This document shows positions 11,872 to 22,316 of a stretch of 64,000 bases of DNA, piece by piece (position 1 is the stretch's first letter; each line of letters begins with the position of its first letter). The notes beneath the pieces were generated by a model. The model saw only the letters and a program-made list of their open reading frames with translations, was not told where the DNA came from and searched no databases. The stretch is from Quercus robur. Taxonomy: Eukaryota; Streptophyta; Magnoliopsida; Fagales; Fagaceae. The position numbers and the translations under genes were made by a program. Location: NCBI RefSeq assembly GCF_932294415.1, contig NC_065535.1, positions 84,589,862 to 84,653,861 on the forward strand, in the 5' to 3' direction.

Positions 11872-12737
11872 GAGCATTCACATAGATGGTGCTAAAAAAT
11901 ATAGCTTTTAGCTCCTAAAAAAACTATTTTATCTATTTTATTTTACAATTTCACAACTTACTCAACATCAATGCTCTTATTTTTCATAACAAAGCTAAAC
12001 ATTATTCATTTATTTATTATTTTCTCTCTCTCTCTCTCTTCTTCTTTGTCTCTTCTCCCTCACTTCAACCCAAAGCCACCACACCCACAACCCCATAGCA
12101 ATCAACACCACCACAGCACCACGTCTCCCTCTCTTCAACCCACAACCACCACACGTACTACCCCAAAGCAATCACCACCACCACAGCACCGCATCTCCCT
12201 CTCTTCAACCCATAGCCACAAAACCCACAATCCAAAATCAATCACCACCACCACAATCACCAACAGATCGAAGCCCACAAACCCACTGATCGGAAACCCA
12301 CAAAACCCAACAACCCAAACAACCATTGCACTAGCACTACATGTTCGGTTCTCAACCGCCACCGCATAGGCATGCCGCTGACCACTAATCACTCTCTATG
12401 CATTTTTTTAATAGAGAGTTTAAGTTAGAGAAGAACAAGAGAGGAGGAGAAGAAGAGAGCAAATTGGAGAGAAGAAAGAGAGAGAAACAGAGGAAAAAGA
12501 AGGAGAAGAAGGAAGAGAGAAACAAGATTATTTTTTAAGAAAAGAAGAGAGAGAACAAAATTAAAAAAAAATATTTTTTATAACTTTGGAGTTACAGTAA
12601 GCTGTCATTTTTGAAAGTTTACTGTAACTTTGATGCTAAAAGTTTTAACTTTAGCACCATCAATGGAGTATGCATTTTGTTATTTGTGGTGCTAAAAATA
12701 ACTTTTTAGCAATATGACAGCATCATTGTGAATGCTT
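11872..12737. mobile_element. 866-bp non-autonomous TIR element (TTA target, PIF/Harbinger-like)
   Basis: The ends GAGCATTCACA and TGTGAATGCTT form an inverted repeat with one terminal mismatch. TTA lies on both sides (11869-11871 and 12738-12740). The interior has a CT microsatellite, two tandem copies of a roughly 76-bp CCACAACCACC-rich unit (about 12,070-12,215) and a GA-rich right arm. The Thr/Pro-rich open frame here is a by-product of these repeats. The matching position in the beta-prime flank (about 31,990) lacks the element, so it probably arrived after the block duplicated. Confidence 0.65.
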
Positions 12738-13241
12738 TTAGAAGTCTGTAATGTTTGTTATATTTTGAACAAAGGGACTTGTGGGTCTGAAAAAGTCTGC
12801 TTTTTTATTGAGCTCCAAGATTTAAACGCGCATGATTGCTTTCTACTTTTATATCAAGATATCAATGAGTTTTTTAGGTGTATGCATGATTCGAACTTAG
12901 ATCCCTAATTTAAAGATAAGAGACGTTATCAATTCACTACTCATGTCAAACTTTATAAGGGTAATTTATGACTAGGCTTATGTTTGAATGAGGTTCTTTT
13001 TCTAGCTTATTTTTGTTTATTTGTTTAGGCATAACTTTTTAAAATTTTACTTTTCTTTTCTAAGTACAACCGTAATTCTACGCAATATTTTTATTGTTAA
13101 TAAATGGGCACCAAAAATTACATTTCACTGAACAACTAAAAGTTACATAGTTGGCCAATGTGATCGAATTGCTAGTCCAGATTCTCAAAAAAAAAAAAAA
13201 AAAAATTGCTAGGCTAACTAAGATTATGTATCCCCATCCAA

Positions 13242-16200
13242 TTAAGTAGGAAGAGCAAAATTTAGTCTCCTCAACCACACTGAGTGAAGCACCATGTGAA
13301 TAACATCAAATGGCTTAGCAGGCCTATTTAGCACAAAATGCTTTGGACTTTCAATACCTTTTTTTGCAGTTTTAAGTACTTCTCATAGGGTATCCCTTGT
13401 AATATTGTCTTGATCTCAGGTATCCTCTCCACTGGAATTTGTATAGAAAATCGGCTCCAATTAAGGACATCACTAAAAGGTAAATAATAACTATCAGAAA
13501 TTATCACAGGGACACATCACATGTAAATTGCTTCCACAATTCTAGGACTTGCCACTTCAAATCCACCAGGGCATAAGCAATACTAGGCCTGGCCCATTAC
13601 TTTGGTGTAATTGCGGCCTTTTGGGAGGTACTCATGGACTTGTACATCACAATCTTTGTCCTTCCAATGCTTGAGTAGGATTTTTCGAATTTGTCCACGG
13701 TCTCGACTGCCAAAGAAGGCAAGGATTGGACGGTTGTTTGGGGCTTGGCCTTGGTGAGGTGGGCCAAGTGTTCCAAACCGTAAGTAAATTTCAGGTATTG
13801 AGACATCTCTTGAAGGTCGGAATTCTTCAGAGGTATTGGCATTGCAGAGGACCTTCATGAAGTTCTTGAAGAGCTGAGGATTGAAATCTGACACATCTAG
13901 TGCCTGAATTATGAAATAGGAATTTCAACATTAGAAGAACATTACTTGACTAACAATCTAGTCAATATTGAGGAGGCTTGAACTTAGCAAGTTTTAGTTA
14001 TTTTAGGGTTTTTATTTTGGCTACAAGAAAAAAAAAGAGTTTACTAGACACAAGATGGATACCAACTCTTTTTTTTTCCCCTCTATTTTTTTGCAATAAA
14101 TAAGTTCAAAGATGTAAATTTTTAAATAATTTTTTTTCACAAACTGATAAGATGATATGTTATAATAAGTACTAATAAAAGTATCATTTGTAGGCTTATA
14201 TAAAAGTGATATTGCTTCAATATCAACTTATCACCTCAAAAATTAATCATGAAAAATTTGATGTTCCAAGAATTATTGTACACACTTTAAAGTAAAATGT
14301 ATATTGTAATCCCTAACACGAAAAAAGATTTAGTAAATTCATCATTTGGCCTTAGCTTAGCATGTGTATTTTGACATTCATGAAAAGCCTTACTTCTTCT
14401 TGAGAATGCAATGTATATATACAGAAACAATAGATACGTGATCTTCAAAAAATCAAAAAGCTTCATGTGCCCCCAAGATACCATACTTAATTAGCAAAAG
14501 ATAGACGATCATCACTAAGAAAACAATGATCTTAACGTACGTACCCAATCATGACATGGGAGCATGAAATGGTCAGCACCACTGCTTCTGTTCCAATAAG
14601 GGTGCTTATCTGCTACGATCTTAATGCAGTCAATTACAATCCTTTGCAGTCGATCACGATAGTAGTCAGTTTGCGTGGTGATAGGCATATAAACATATTT
14701 GACAATGTTGAATATGCTAAAGGGCATGGAAAATACGTGTGCCTCTTCGGGATGGCTAGCCCTGAAGGGGCTTTTATCCCTTTCTATTTCATCGATGAAT
14801 TGCCCTTCAATGGCGTATACGTGGTTCAGTGGCCCATCGTGGACCAAAGGTTGCTCTCCTTCATTGTAGGTCCACACCTTGAACCTCTTCACCATCTCTA
14901 TGTGGCTCCTGAAGTGATTACATATAAATAAACTTTGTTACTAATCCATATATTTTTTTGCACATGAATTTATATTTCTTTTTTTTTGATAGGCATGAAT
15001 TTATATTTCATTCAGAAAGAATTGACTCATTGAATCATTGAAAACCCAAAGTACAATTATAAGGTAACATTAATATCTGGATCATAGTAAAAGTAGACAA
15101 CGGCTTATATGTCTTGAATTGTTTGGAAACAAGAGATATATAGATGTGTCTTTCGAAGACTTACCAAAGAATAGTACAGAGAAAATGTCAATTGGAAATG
15201 AATTCATCTCTTGTTTTATGTTAAATAATAAATATTACACTATATACTGTCAGATACTAAAGATAAAATCTTAATTGTGATGTGGATTAAAGTAACTTGA
15301 ATGTCGTAAACTTAATTGATGAAAAGCATATGAATTTCTGTAAATAGATCCTCTAGGGATAAATCTCTCTTCCTTCTCACTTGTATTGTGATGCTCCAAT
15401 TTGATTGATTGTGTCAGTGTGTGAGTGTGTGATAAGTCCCACGTCGGGTATTTATTGGGTAGATCTGGGCTCTATTAACAATTGCAAGATGTCTCAATTG
15501 TGACTAGTCCTTTTGAGATATAGCGCAGATGTGGCTAGCGCTTTTCCTTGGGTCGTTACATATGGTATCAGAGCCGGCCCGGTAATCTCATGTGAGCTCA
15601 GAGACATTACCCCACAAAGTGGGCCTTAACGAGGACATTAGGGATTTTAATGTGGGAGATTGTGATGTTCCAATTTGATTGATTGTGTGAGTATGTGGGT
15701 ATGTGATGAGTCCCATATCGGATATTTACTAGATAGATCTGAGCTTTATTAACAACTGTAAGGAGTCTCAATTGTGACTAGTCCTTTTGAGGTATAGTGC
15801 AGATGCGGCTAGCTCTTTTCCTTGAGTCGTTACATGTATAAATCCTTGACTGAATCGCTTCACAAATTGCAGCCCTTGATTTAGCTAAATCTTCTTCAAT
15901 TTTCTTTACACTAGTTTTCTTCTGTTCAGAGCAAAAATATTAACCACAAAATTCAATGGTATAATCATTATATTACAAACAAGTGAACAAAGATAACTTC
16001 ACTCGAAGAACTATAATTGCTCTTACTTTGGTACTACTAGCCTTGTGAGTATTGCTTTTATTCATAGCATAATTTGAAAACTATCTTGGGAAAATTAGGG
16101 TTGTGTCCTTGGTTTGTCTAAGATTGGATGGGGTGAAAAAAGAATAAAAGTGATTGGAATGGTACTCTACGGTTAAGGCAGAAGAGGAGAAGAAAGAAGG

Positions 16201-16271
16201 AGAAGGAGATGGATAAGAAAAGATGGAAGTAACACTAAGAATATGGAGTTGCAGCTGAAGCCTACAGTCAT
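13242..16271 (-). pseudogene. GT47/exostosin glycosyltransferase pseudogene, copy beta
   Basis: Four-exon relative of copy beta-prime (32,193-34,951). Exon remnants: 16,027-16,271, 15,317-15,921, 14,545-14,908 and 13,242-13,903. Lesions compared with beta-prime: exon 1 lost one base in the membrane-anchor region, giving a TAA at 16,173-16,175, plus 9 bases in two further small gaps. Exon 2 is split by a TRIM retrotransposon (15,387-15,834), and its donor reads AT in place of GT. Exon 4 has a lysine codon changed to TAG (about 13,583) and a glycine codon changed to TGA (about 13,516), plus a one-base deletion in the CAAAGGCATTTTG stretch (about 13,342). Exon 3 is still fully open and exon 2 without the TRIM is exactly 152 nt, so decay is recent enough to keep the structure. 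No functional enzyme is expected. Confidence 0.9.
15387..15834 (+). mobile_element. TRIM retrotransposon inside exon 2 of pseudogene beta
   Basis: Complete 448-bp terminal-repeat retrotransposon in miniature. Two 174-bp direct LTRs (15,387-15,560 and 15,661-15,834) both begin TGTGATG and end GTTACA. The primer binding site TGGTATCAGAGC (15,563-15,574) matches the 3' end of initiator methionine tRNA. A purine tract ends at 15,659. The target duplication TGTAT is perfect (15,382-15,386 and 15,835-15,839). There is no coding capacity. The LTRs differ at about two dozen sites, mostly transitions, so the insertion is not recent. Strand follows from the binding-site orientation and is opposite to the host gene. 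Confidence 0.95.
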
Positions 16272-17343
16272 GGTTTCAGCTCTTTTGTCTCACTTTTCTG
16301 GGGGAGAGAGGAAGATATGAGGAAGATCATATATGAACTAGAGGAGAAGTTGCATGCAAGCTTTTTGTTATCTTCTGTTATAGAGAGGAAGATTTTGACT
16401 TGTAAATGACCTCCAGCATAGTCATGTGGCTTGCATTTAATTACATTTGAATAAAAGAGTACTGGTCACTGATATCGATAATCAAAATATGTTAAGCATT
16501 GATGAGTTTAACTTAGCCTATAACAAAAATGGTTAGCGCTATGGTGGAATCGTGTAAAAAAAAAAAAAAAAAAAAACCCCATATTGCTATCATGATGTTT
16601 GTTATTGGACCTAAATAAAACTAGGTGGTTTTATCTAGAAGACAATTTCATACCATATAAATCAATACGATCGGTATTTACCATGCCGGAACCTTGGTTA
16701 GTATAAAAACACTAGCATTTCGTACCGGTTTAAATATCGGTTGTATCGGAGCTGTTTCAACCATACTAAGATATATATCGAATTCCAACTAATTAATGGA
16801 TGTTGGACCGGTACCAAAATTACACACCAAATACTTCTTTCTTTCCCCTCACACCTAGTCATACTTACTTCCTTCCTTCATGTCTAACTCCTCTTTACCT
16901 TAATGACGAAGACATGCTGTTTGGTGGAAAATGGTGATGCCAGTGAACATCCAACAAGCTATGACTCCTTGAAAAGGGGCTAAAAGTCTAAAGCTTCTTA
17001 TCATACTCACGGATGTCCTTAATGCAATGGTTAACAATCTATTTTAGAAAAGTTTTGACACCACTTTTATGGGAAATAGAAAAAACTATCAATATATTAA
17101 TTACTTTTTTTTTCTCATAAAAACTTTCTTTAAATGAATTATAAATCATTGCGCTAAGGACATTCATTAGTATTTCTCTTAAAAGAAAGATAGGGTTTGA
17201 GGTGAAACTAAGAGAGAGAGAGTTGTGATGGAGGTGAAAAAAGTCTTGAAAAATAAAGAAATATTTCATAGTGAAGTGATAAGTTTAATCATGTGAAGAT
17301 GAGGGCGTGTTGGAAATTGTAATGACATTGTTAGTTGTAGGTC
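16272..17343. other. 5' flank of pseudogene beta and AT-rich spacer
   Basis: Up to about 16,610 this matches the 5' flank of copy beta-prime (34,952-35,320), including CCCATATTGCTATCATGATGTT. Beyond that comes AT-rich spacer with a stretch rich in CGGTA/TACCGG motifs (16,660-16,820) that may be an old transposon piece. No gene seen; the frame at 17,039-17,269 has no recognisable domain. Confidence 0.55.
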
Positions 17344-17346
17344 TTA

Positions 17347-18254
17347 GAGCAATCGCACCAATCCGTGCAAAATAGAAAAAGTTGCAAATTTTACACATTT
17401 TTGCTCAAAAACTACCCACATCAGTCTGTCTAAAACACTGTTTATATGCAAAATTATATGCACGGTTACTGTAGTTTTGTATATGATTTTTTTTCTCTCT
17501 CCTCTCCCTTGCCTTGTCAGACTCTCTCTCACCCAGTCTTCAATGCCAAGAAGAAGAAGAAGAAGCCGAAGCCGACCACCAACATCCATCCACCATCACA
17601 ACTAACCAACCACCACCACAACCAACCCATTACAACATCAATTTAATCCAAACACAATCAACCCAAAATTAATGAAAATCATCACAAACCCAACTTAAAA
17701 TCAACTCAAAATAAAACACAATAGAAAACCCTTTTGGAAAAATACAAATCAACTCAAAATCCAAGCTTGCCGCCGCCATGAGAGAGTGTGTGAGTGTATT
17801 GAGCCATGAAGGCTTGGTAGAGAGATTTTTTTCCAGATTTGAAGAGAGCACCAATTTGATAGAGAGAGAGGGGGAGAAAGGGAAAGATTTTTTTTTTTTT
17901 TTTTTAGAAATGAAAAAGAAGAAGAAAGAAAGAAAGAATAGCAAAAGAATAAGAAAAAGAAGAAAGAAAGAAGATGCTGAAGAAGAAAAATTGTAGAAGA
18001 AGAAAGTAGAAAGAAGAATGAGAAAAAGAAAGAGAGAGTGTTTAGAGAAGTGGTGTTTGGTAAGGTGGTGGGGCCGTGTATGTGTAAGGGAAATAATAAT
18101 AAAAAATGTGAAAAAGTATTATTTTAATAAAAGATAGTGTATAATAGATAATCTAATGCGGATGTTTTTGCAAATTGAGTGTGTAAAATAGAAAAAAAGT
18201 AGATTTTTAGCGTAAAATAGAATAAAACTTTTACACTTATTGATGCGGTTGCTC
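17347..18254. mobile_element. 908-bp non-autonomous TIR element (TTA target, PIF/Harbinger-like)
   Basis: The left end is GAGCAATCGCACCAATC. The right end, reverse-complemented, is GAGCAACCGCATCAATA. TTA lies on both sides (17344-17346 and 18255-18257). The interior contains CCACCA-rich and GAA-rich simple sequence and no transposase. It is a relative by structure, not by close sequence, of the element at 11,872-12,737. Confidence 0.7.
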
Positions 18255-18744
18255 TTACTTGTGTGATTTGGATTAGAAAAAGAAAAAAAATAATATTAAT
18301 AGAGGTGGGAGGGAAGAGGCATCAGACCTATGGGTTGTGTTGCATGAAAAAAGAAAAGAAAAGAAAATTAAATGGAGGTTATACAATCATATAAACGAGG
18401 AAAGAAGGAAAAATAAAGGCAATGAATGCTGGGCTAGTATGGAATGGAAAAATAATAATTAAACTATAGTTTTTGGCTTAATAATTACTAAAAGAAAAAT
18501 AATACAAGTATACTAAAAGTTTATTTGGAATAGATTGATATATTTTATTTAAATTATTTTTTTATATCTCAATAAACATAATAAAATAATTTTCTAAAAA
18601 AATATAATAAAATAACTATTATTATATTTTATTATATATATTTATAAAAATTAGACTTAAAAAAAAAAGATTTAGAATTAGGAATTTAAGATGTCCAAAA
18701 TTTTACTTTAGGGGGTCAAAACAAAAAAAGAAATTATATATATA

Positions 18745-19124
18745 GGGTTGAGTTCATGTTACACTTGGTGTAACTCTAAGCAATGTTATACCATCCAATA
18801 ACCTATTATAAAATTCATATTTTGAAAATCCTACCGTTGGATTACATGTTCTATATGTTCTTAATATTCATGTCAATTGGATGTTATTTATCATTTAATC
18901 CATAACTCATCTTTTATGCATTATTATAAACTACAAAATTTTGAATTTATACAATTGATTGATGACATGATTATTGATCTTTGATCACCTTGAAATTTTA
19001 CAAGTATGAAGAATATATAAAGATAATGTAATCCAATGGTCAATTTGTCAACATTCGCATCCAATTAAAAAATATTGAGTGGTGTAACATTACTTAGAGT
19101 TACACCAGATGTAACTTAAACCCA

Positions 19125-19128
<4 letters not shown>
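18745..19128. mobile_element. MITE with GGGTTGAGTTC termini, TA-flanked
   Basis: A 384-bp element. The left end GGGTTGAGTTCATGTTACAC pairs with the complement of the right end (GGGTTGGGTTTAAGTTACAT). The paired region extends through TGGTGTAACTCTAAG. Both ends abut TATA. The TA flank fits a Tc1/Mariner-Stowaway type, although a TA target inside a TA-rich tract is weak evidence. No coding sequence. Confidence 0.65.
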
Positions 19129-19149
<21 letters not shown>

Positions 19150-19163
<14 letters not shown>

Positions 19164-19575
19164 TGATGGATTTGTCAAAATTTGCATCCAATTAAAAAAT
19201 ATTGAGTGGTGTAACATTGTTTAGAATTACACCAAGTGTAACTTGAACCCAACCCTATATATATTTATATTGGATTACATTATCTTTATATATTCTCCAT
19301 ACTTGCATAATTTCAAGGTGATCAAAGATCAATAGTTATGTCATCTATCAATTATATAAATTTAAGTTTTTGTAGTTTAAAATAATGCATAAAAGATGAA
19401 TTTATGGACCAAATGATGAATAATATTTGATAAATATGAAAATTGGCATGCATGTTTAGAACAAATAGAATATGTAATCCAACAGTGGAATTGTCAAAAT
19501 ATAAATTCATTAACAAGTTATTGGGTGGAAAATTATATGAGATGGGTTCAAGTTACACCTGGTGTAACTCATCAA
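19150..19575. mobile_element. Second, rearranged copy of the 18.7-kb MITE
   Basis: 19,155-19,257 repeats the right end of the neighbouring MITE, including CAACCCTATATATA. 19,268-19,570 is an inverted copy of its interior, ending with a terminus-like GGGTTCAAGTTACACCTGG. Together they form a head-to-head arrangement separated by TA repeats. Confidence 0.6.
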
Positions 19576-19675
19576 ACTTACACATTTTTTATACCGTAAA
19601 TTTCTAAGAAATCTAATGGTTAAAAAAAATCATTATATGCTATTATTTTCCACCTTATCACCTAATTAATACTAG

Positions 19676-19679
<4 letters not shown>

Positions 19680-19771
<92 letters not shown>
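19680..19771. repeat. (TC)n microsatellite, about 45 units
   Basis: About 90 bases of uninterrupted TC dinucleotides. Such long perfect tracts are usually length-variable between individuals. Confidence 0.98.
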
Positions 19772-19772
<1 letters not shown>

Positions 19773-20089
19773 TATTTATTACTTTCCACTAGATAATATT
19801 TTCTTCAACACAATCTAACAAAAAAAATTGCAAAAATAATCTCATTTTCATTGATTTCACGAAACTACCCAAAATAAGAGTCAAATAACTCTCAATTTGC
19901 TCCTTAAAATAAATAAATAAAGGAAATTAAAAATACTTCAAATCTAAGCCTATCATACACTAAACAATCAAACCTCCCATTTCGTCAACAAGCAGTTAAA
20001 AGGTAGATCTTCTACCTTCACTAGCTGCTTCAATGCGGTCTAACCAAAAAAGAAAAATTGTTTATATTTGAAAGGACTAGATTTGAGTT

Positions 20090-21640
20090 CCCAGCCCACT
20101 ATGTGGATTGACTTAGGCCCAAAAAGCCCAAAAATAATGAATTTGTAGAGAATGAGTTGGAAAATTGGGCTTTAGTTAATCAAACGAACACTGGGAGGGA
20201 TTCAGATGATAAGAGAATGAAAACAAAAAGGGTTGTATTGAAGAAAAATCGTTCTCGGCAAAGTCTGAGGAGGTCTGTTCTTATATATTATTCTCAAGTC
20301 TGATTACAAGTTTGGTTCTGGAATGCTATATTGTTTTTTCCATCCCTTCATCTCATTGCCTCCCTCTTCTTTTATACTCTCTTCACTTTTCATCTTCACA
20401 TTCCACCTGTTTGCTAGATGGTTAGTGCTGGTACTTGTCCTATCAGTACCTCTCATAAGTCCTCATGTAATAGCTGTAAGGCTGAAATACACTGTTCAGG
20501 TATCACTTCTACATTAATGCGACCAAGGAGTTAGCTGTAGTGCATTTAATGCGGAGGTAGCAATTTCTCCCTAGATATTTTGGGGCTCTTCCTTATCTGA
20601 TATTTTTGCAATGCTTCTTGTTGTCAAACCATCTTCCAGGACCTCGGCCTAGTTTGACCGAGGACATTTTCATCCTCGGCACACTCTCCAGAGCTATTAT
20701 GACCAAATCCCACCTTTCTATTTTTCAACACAGTCTCTTCTGACGAAGGCCTCTCCTCCTCGGGCGGGTCCTTGTCCTCGGCTTGGGCCACAAGCCTAAT
20801 ATACAGGTAGATAATGAATCTCAGAGCCCAAGGGCATTACAATAGCCTCTCAAAGTTCTTCTTTCTGGCTCCTCGAGAAGAAAGGAGGATTTCGATGTCT
20901 TTACATCAGCTCCGTGCTCATTTCGCTCTTCCTCTGATTGTAAAGACGTCTTTTTGACTACCCAAGACACGCTCCTGGCACTGCAGTGTTCGAGACACGT
21001 CCTTATTAAATTCTTGTGGCTTTTTGTCCCCCACATTCTACGGCATGATGCAAATCCTATGGTTGAGGGCTTTGATGGGAATCGAGCGGGAATTTTTCCG
21101 CTCTCTGCTCTCTCCTTTGTATAAATACCGCTCAAATCAAACCCTCTTTTTTACTTTTAGCATGCACTTAGCTTTAACACACATACACTGAATGTACCAA
21201 ACTTCCCTTTTCATTCGTGATCTTTACAAATACTAAAAGTCTATCCGAGGAGATCCTCCTTATTTCTGTAAGTCTTCACAAATCTCTACACTCAGTTTTT
21301 CCATATATTTTTCTGTTTTTCATACATTTCTTCTTCTCGGCCCTTTTTTCTCCCTCCAACCTTTCAAGTTCCCTTCAAGCCCTTATAGAAATGGGTAGGT
21401 TTAAGTGTCTAGAAGACTCCGAGGAGGGGATAGAGAACTTTAGGGCTCGTTACAGGATTCCCCCAAGAGTAGGCATTAGGTACTATGAAGAGGGGCAATG
21501 GCATGAAGATAGGTGAGAGGAAGAGGCAGTAATCCCCATGATTGCCTTTATAGAAGGTGAGATGAGAATCCCCAAGGGCACTCTAAAACGGTACACCGAT
21601 ATTGAGCGATAGTGATATATATCGTTCCCCAAGCTAAACC
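20090..21640 (+). mobile_element. LTR-retrotransposon remnant with leader and gag-like frame start
   Basis: A GC-richer island with features of a retroelement promoter and leader: CCTCGGCCTAGTTTGACCGAGG-type repeats (about 20,640-20,780), a TATAAATACC box near 21,120 and a pyrimidine-rich leader. An ATG at 21,391 opens a frame containing FRARYRIPPRVGIRYYEEGQW, a stop at about 21,514, then AVIPMIAFIEGEMRIPKGT in the same frame. I recall this pattern from uncharacterised plant retroelement proteins; the exact family is uncertain. LTR borders and target duplications were not found, so this is a fragment. Confidence 0.45.
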
Positions 21641-21791
21641 GAAACAGCCTCCAATCCAAAATTGACTCCTTAAGTTTTACACAATCAAACAGTACTCTTT
21701 TTGAGATCATGAGATGAGTGAGCAAAAAATAAGGATTTTTTCTATGAAGTACAAAGAGAAAAGGCAAAAGGTTTTCTCTCTAAATAGCATA
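21640..21791. repeat. Right end of duplicated block (copy 1), matching 36.08-36.21 kb
   Basis: The stretch up to GGTTTTCTCTCTAAATAGCATA matches 36,080-36,210, including TTTTTTCTATGAAGTACAA. It then switches within AGCATA to exon 2 of copy alpha-prime. This looks like the head-to-tail junction of the block duplication. A dispersed repeat is the alternative explanation. Confidence 0.55.
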
Positions 21792-22267
21792 TAGATTTCT
21801 GTAAATGGAACCTCTCTAAAGATAAAGATCTCTTTCTTCCAGGACATATATATCTTCTTCTCCAAACTGCTTCACGTATCACGGCCCTTGCTTTAGCTAA
21901 GCCTACTTCAATTATCTTTAAGCTATTTTTCTTCTGGTCAGCTTTTACGTTAACCAAAAAAAAATTCAAAATACAACTAGCAACGATCAAACAACGAGCA
22001 ATAGCAATCATAAAATTTTAAACAAAAACTTAGCAAAATTTAGATGTTTCTTACTTTGATATTACCAGCCTTATGTGTATTGGGATTGGTTGAAAGAAGC
22101 CCATCTTTGGATACTTGTTATGGGTTTGTGTGGTGGCTGTTTCTAAGATAGGAAGGGGTAAAGAGAGTGGAATAGTCTATGATTAAGGAAAAGGAAAAGA
22201 AGAGGAAGAAAAGAATTAGAGAAAATGGAATAATTACAAAAGATATGGAGCAGCTGAAGCCTGCCAT
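21786..22267 (-). pseudogene. Truncated GT47/exostosin gene, copy alpha-prime (exons 1-2 only)
   Basis: Exon 1 (22,055-22,267) is 213 nt, the same as in copy alpha, and begins [10 protein letters not shown] with the hydrophobic anchor. Codon 50, glutamine in alpha, is TAA. Exon 2 (21,786-21,933) keeps the CAG acceptor lost in alpha but has two 2-base insertions (after the AGAAGATATAT stretch and in the TTTATC-TTTAGAGAGG stretch). It ends abruptly at AGCATA, just short of the normal exon end. Exons 3 and 4, which carry the exostosin domain, are absent, and other sequence follows. The 5' flank has a 38-base T run (22,279-22,316) where alpha has 8. No product is expected. Confidence 0.9.
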
Positions 22268-22273
22268 GGCTTC

Positions 22274-22316
<43 letters not shown>

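Noticed and set aside
11971-12369. Thr/Pro-rich protein
   Set aside because: The frame is produced by CCACAACCACC repeats inside a non-autonomous transposon; composition only, no domain.
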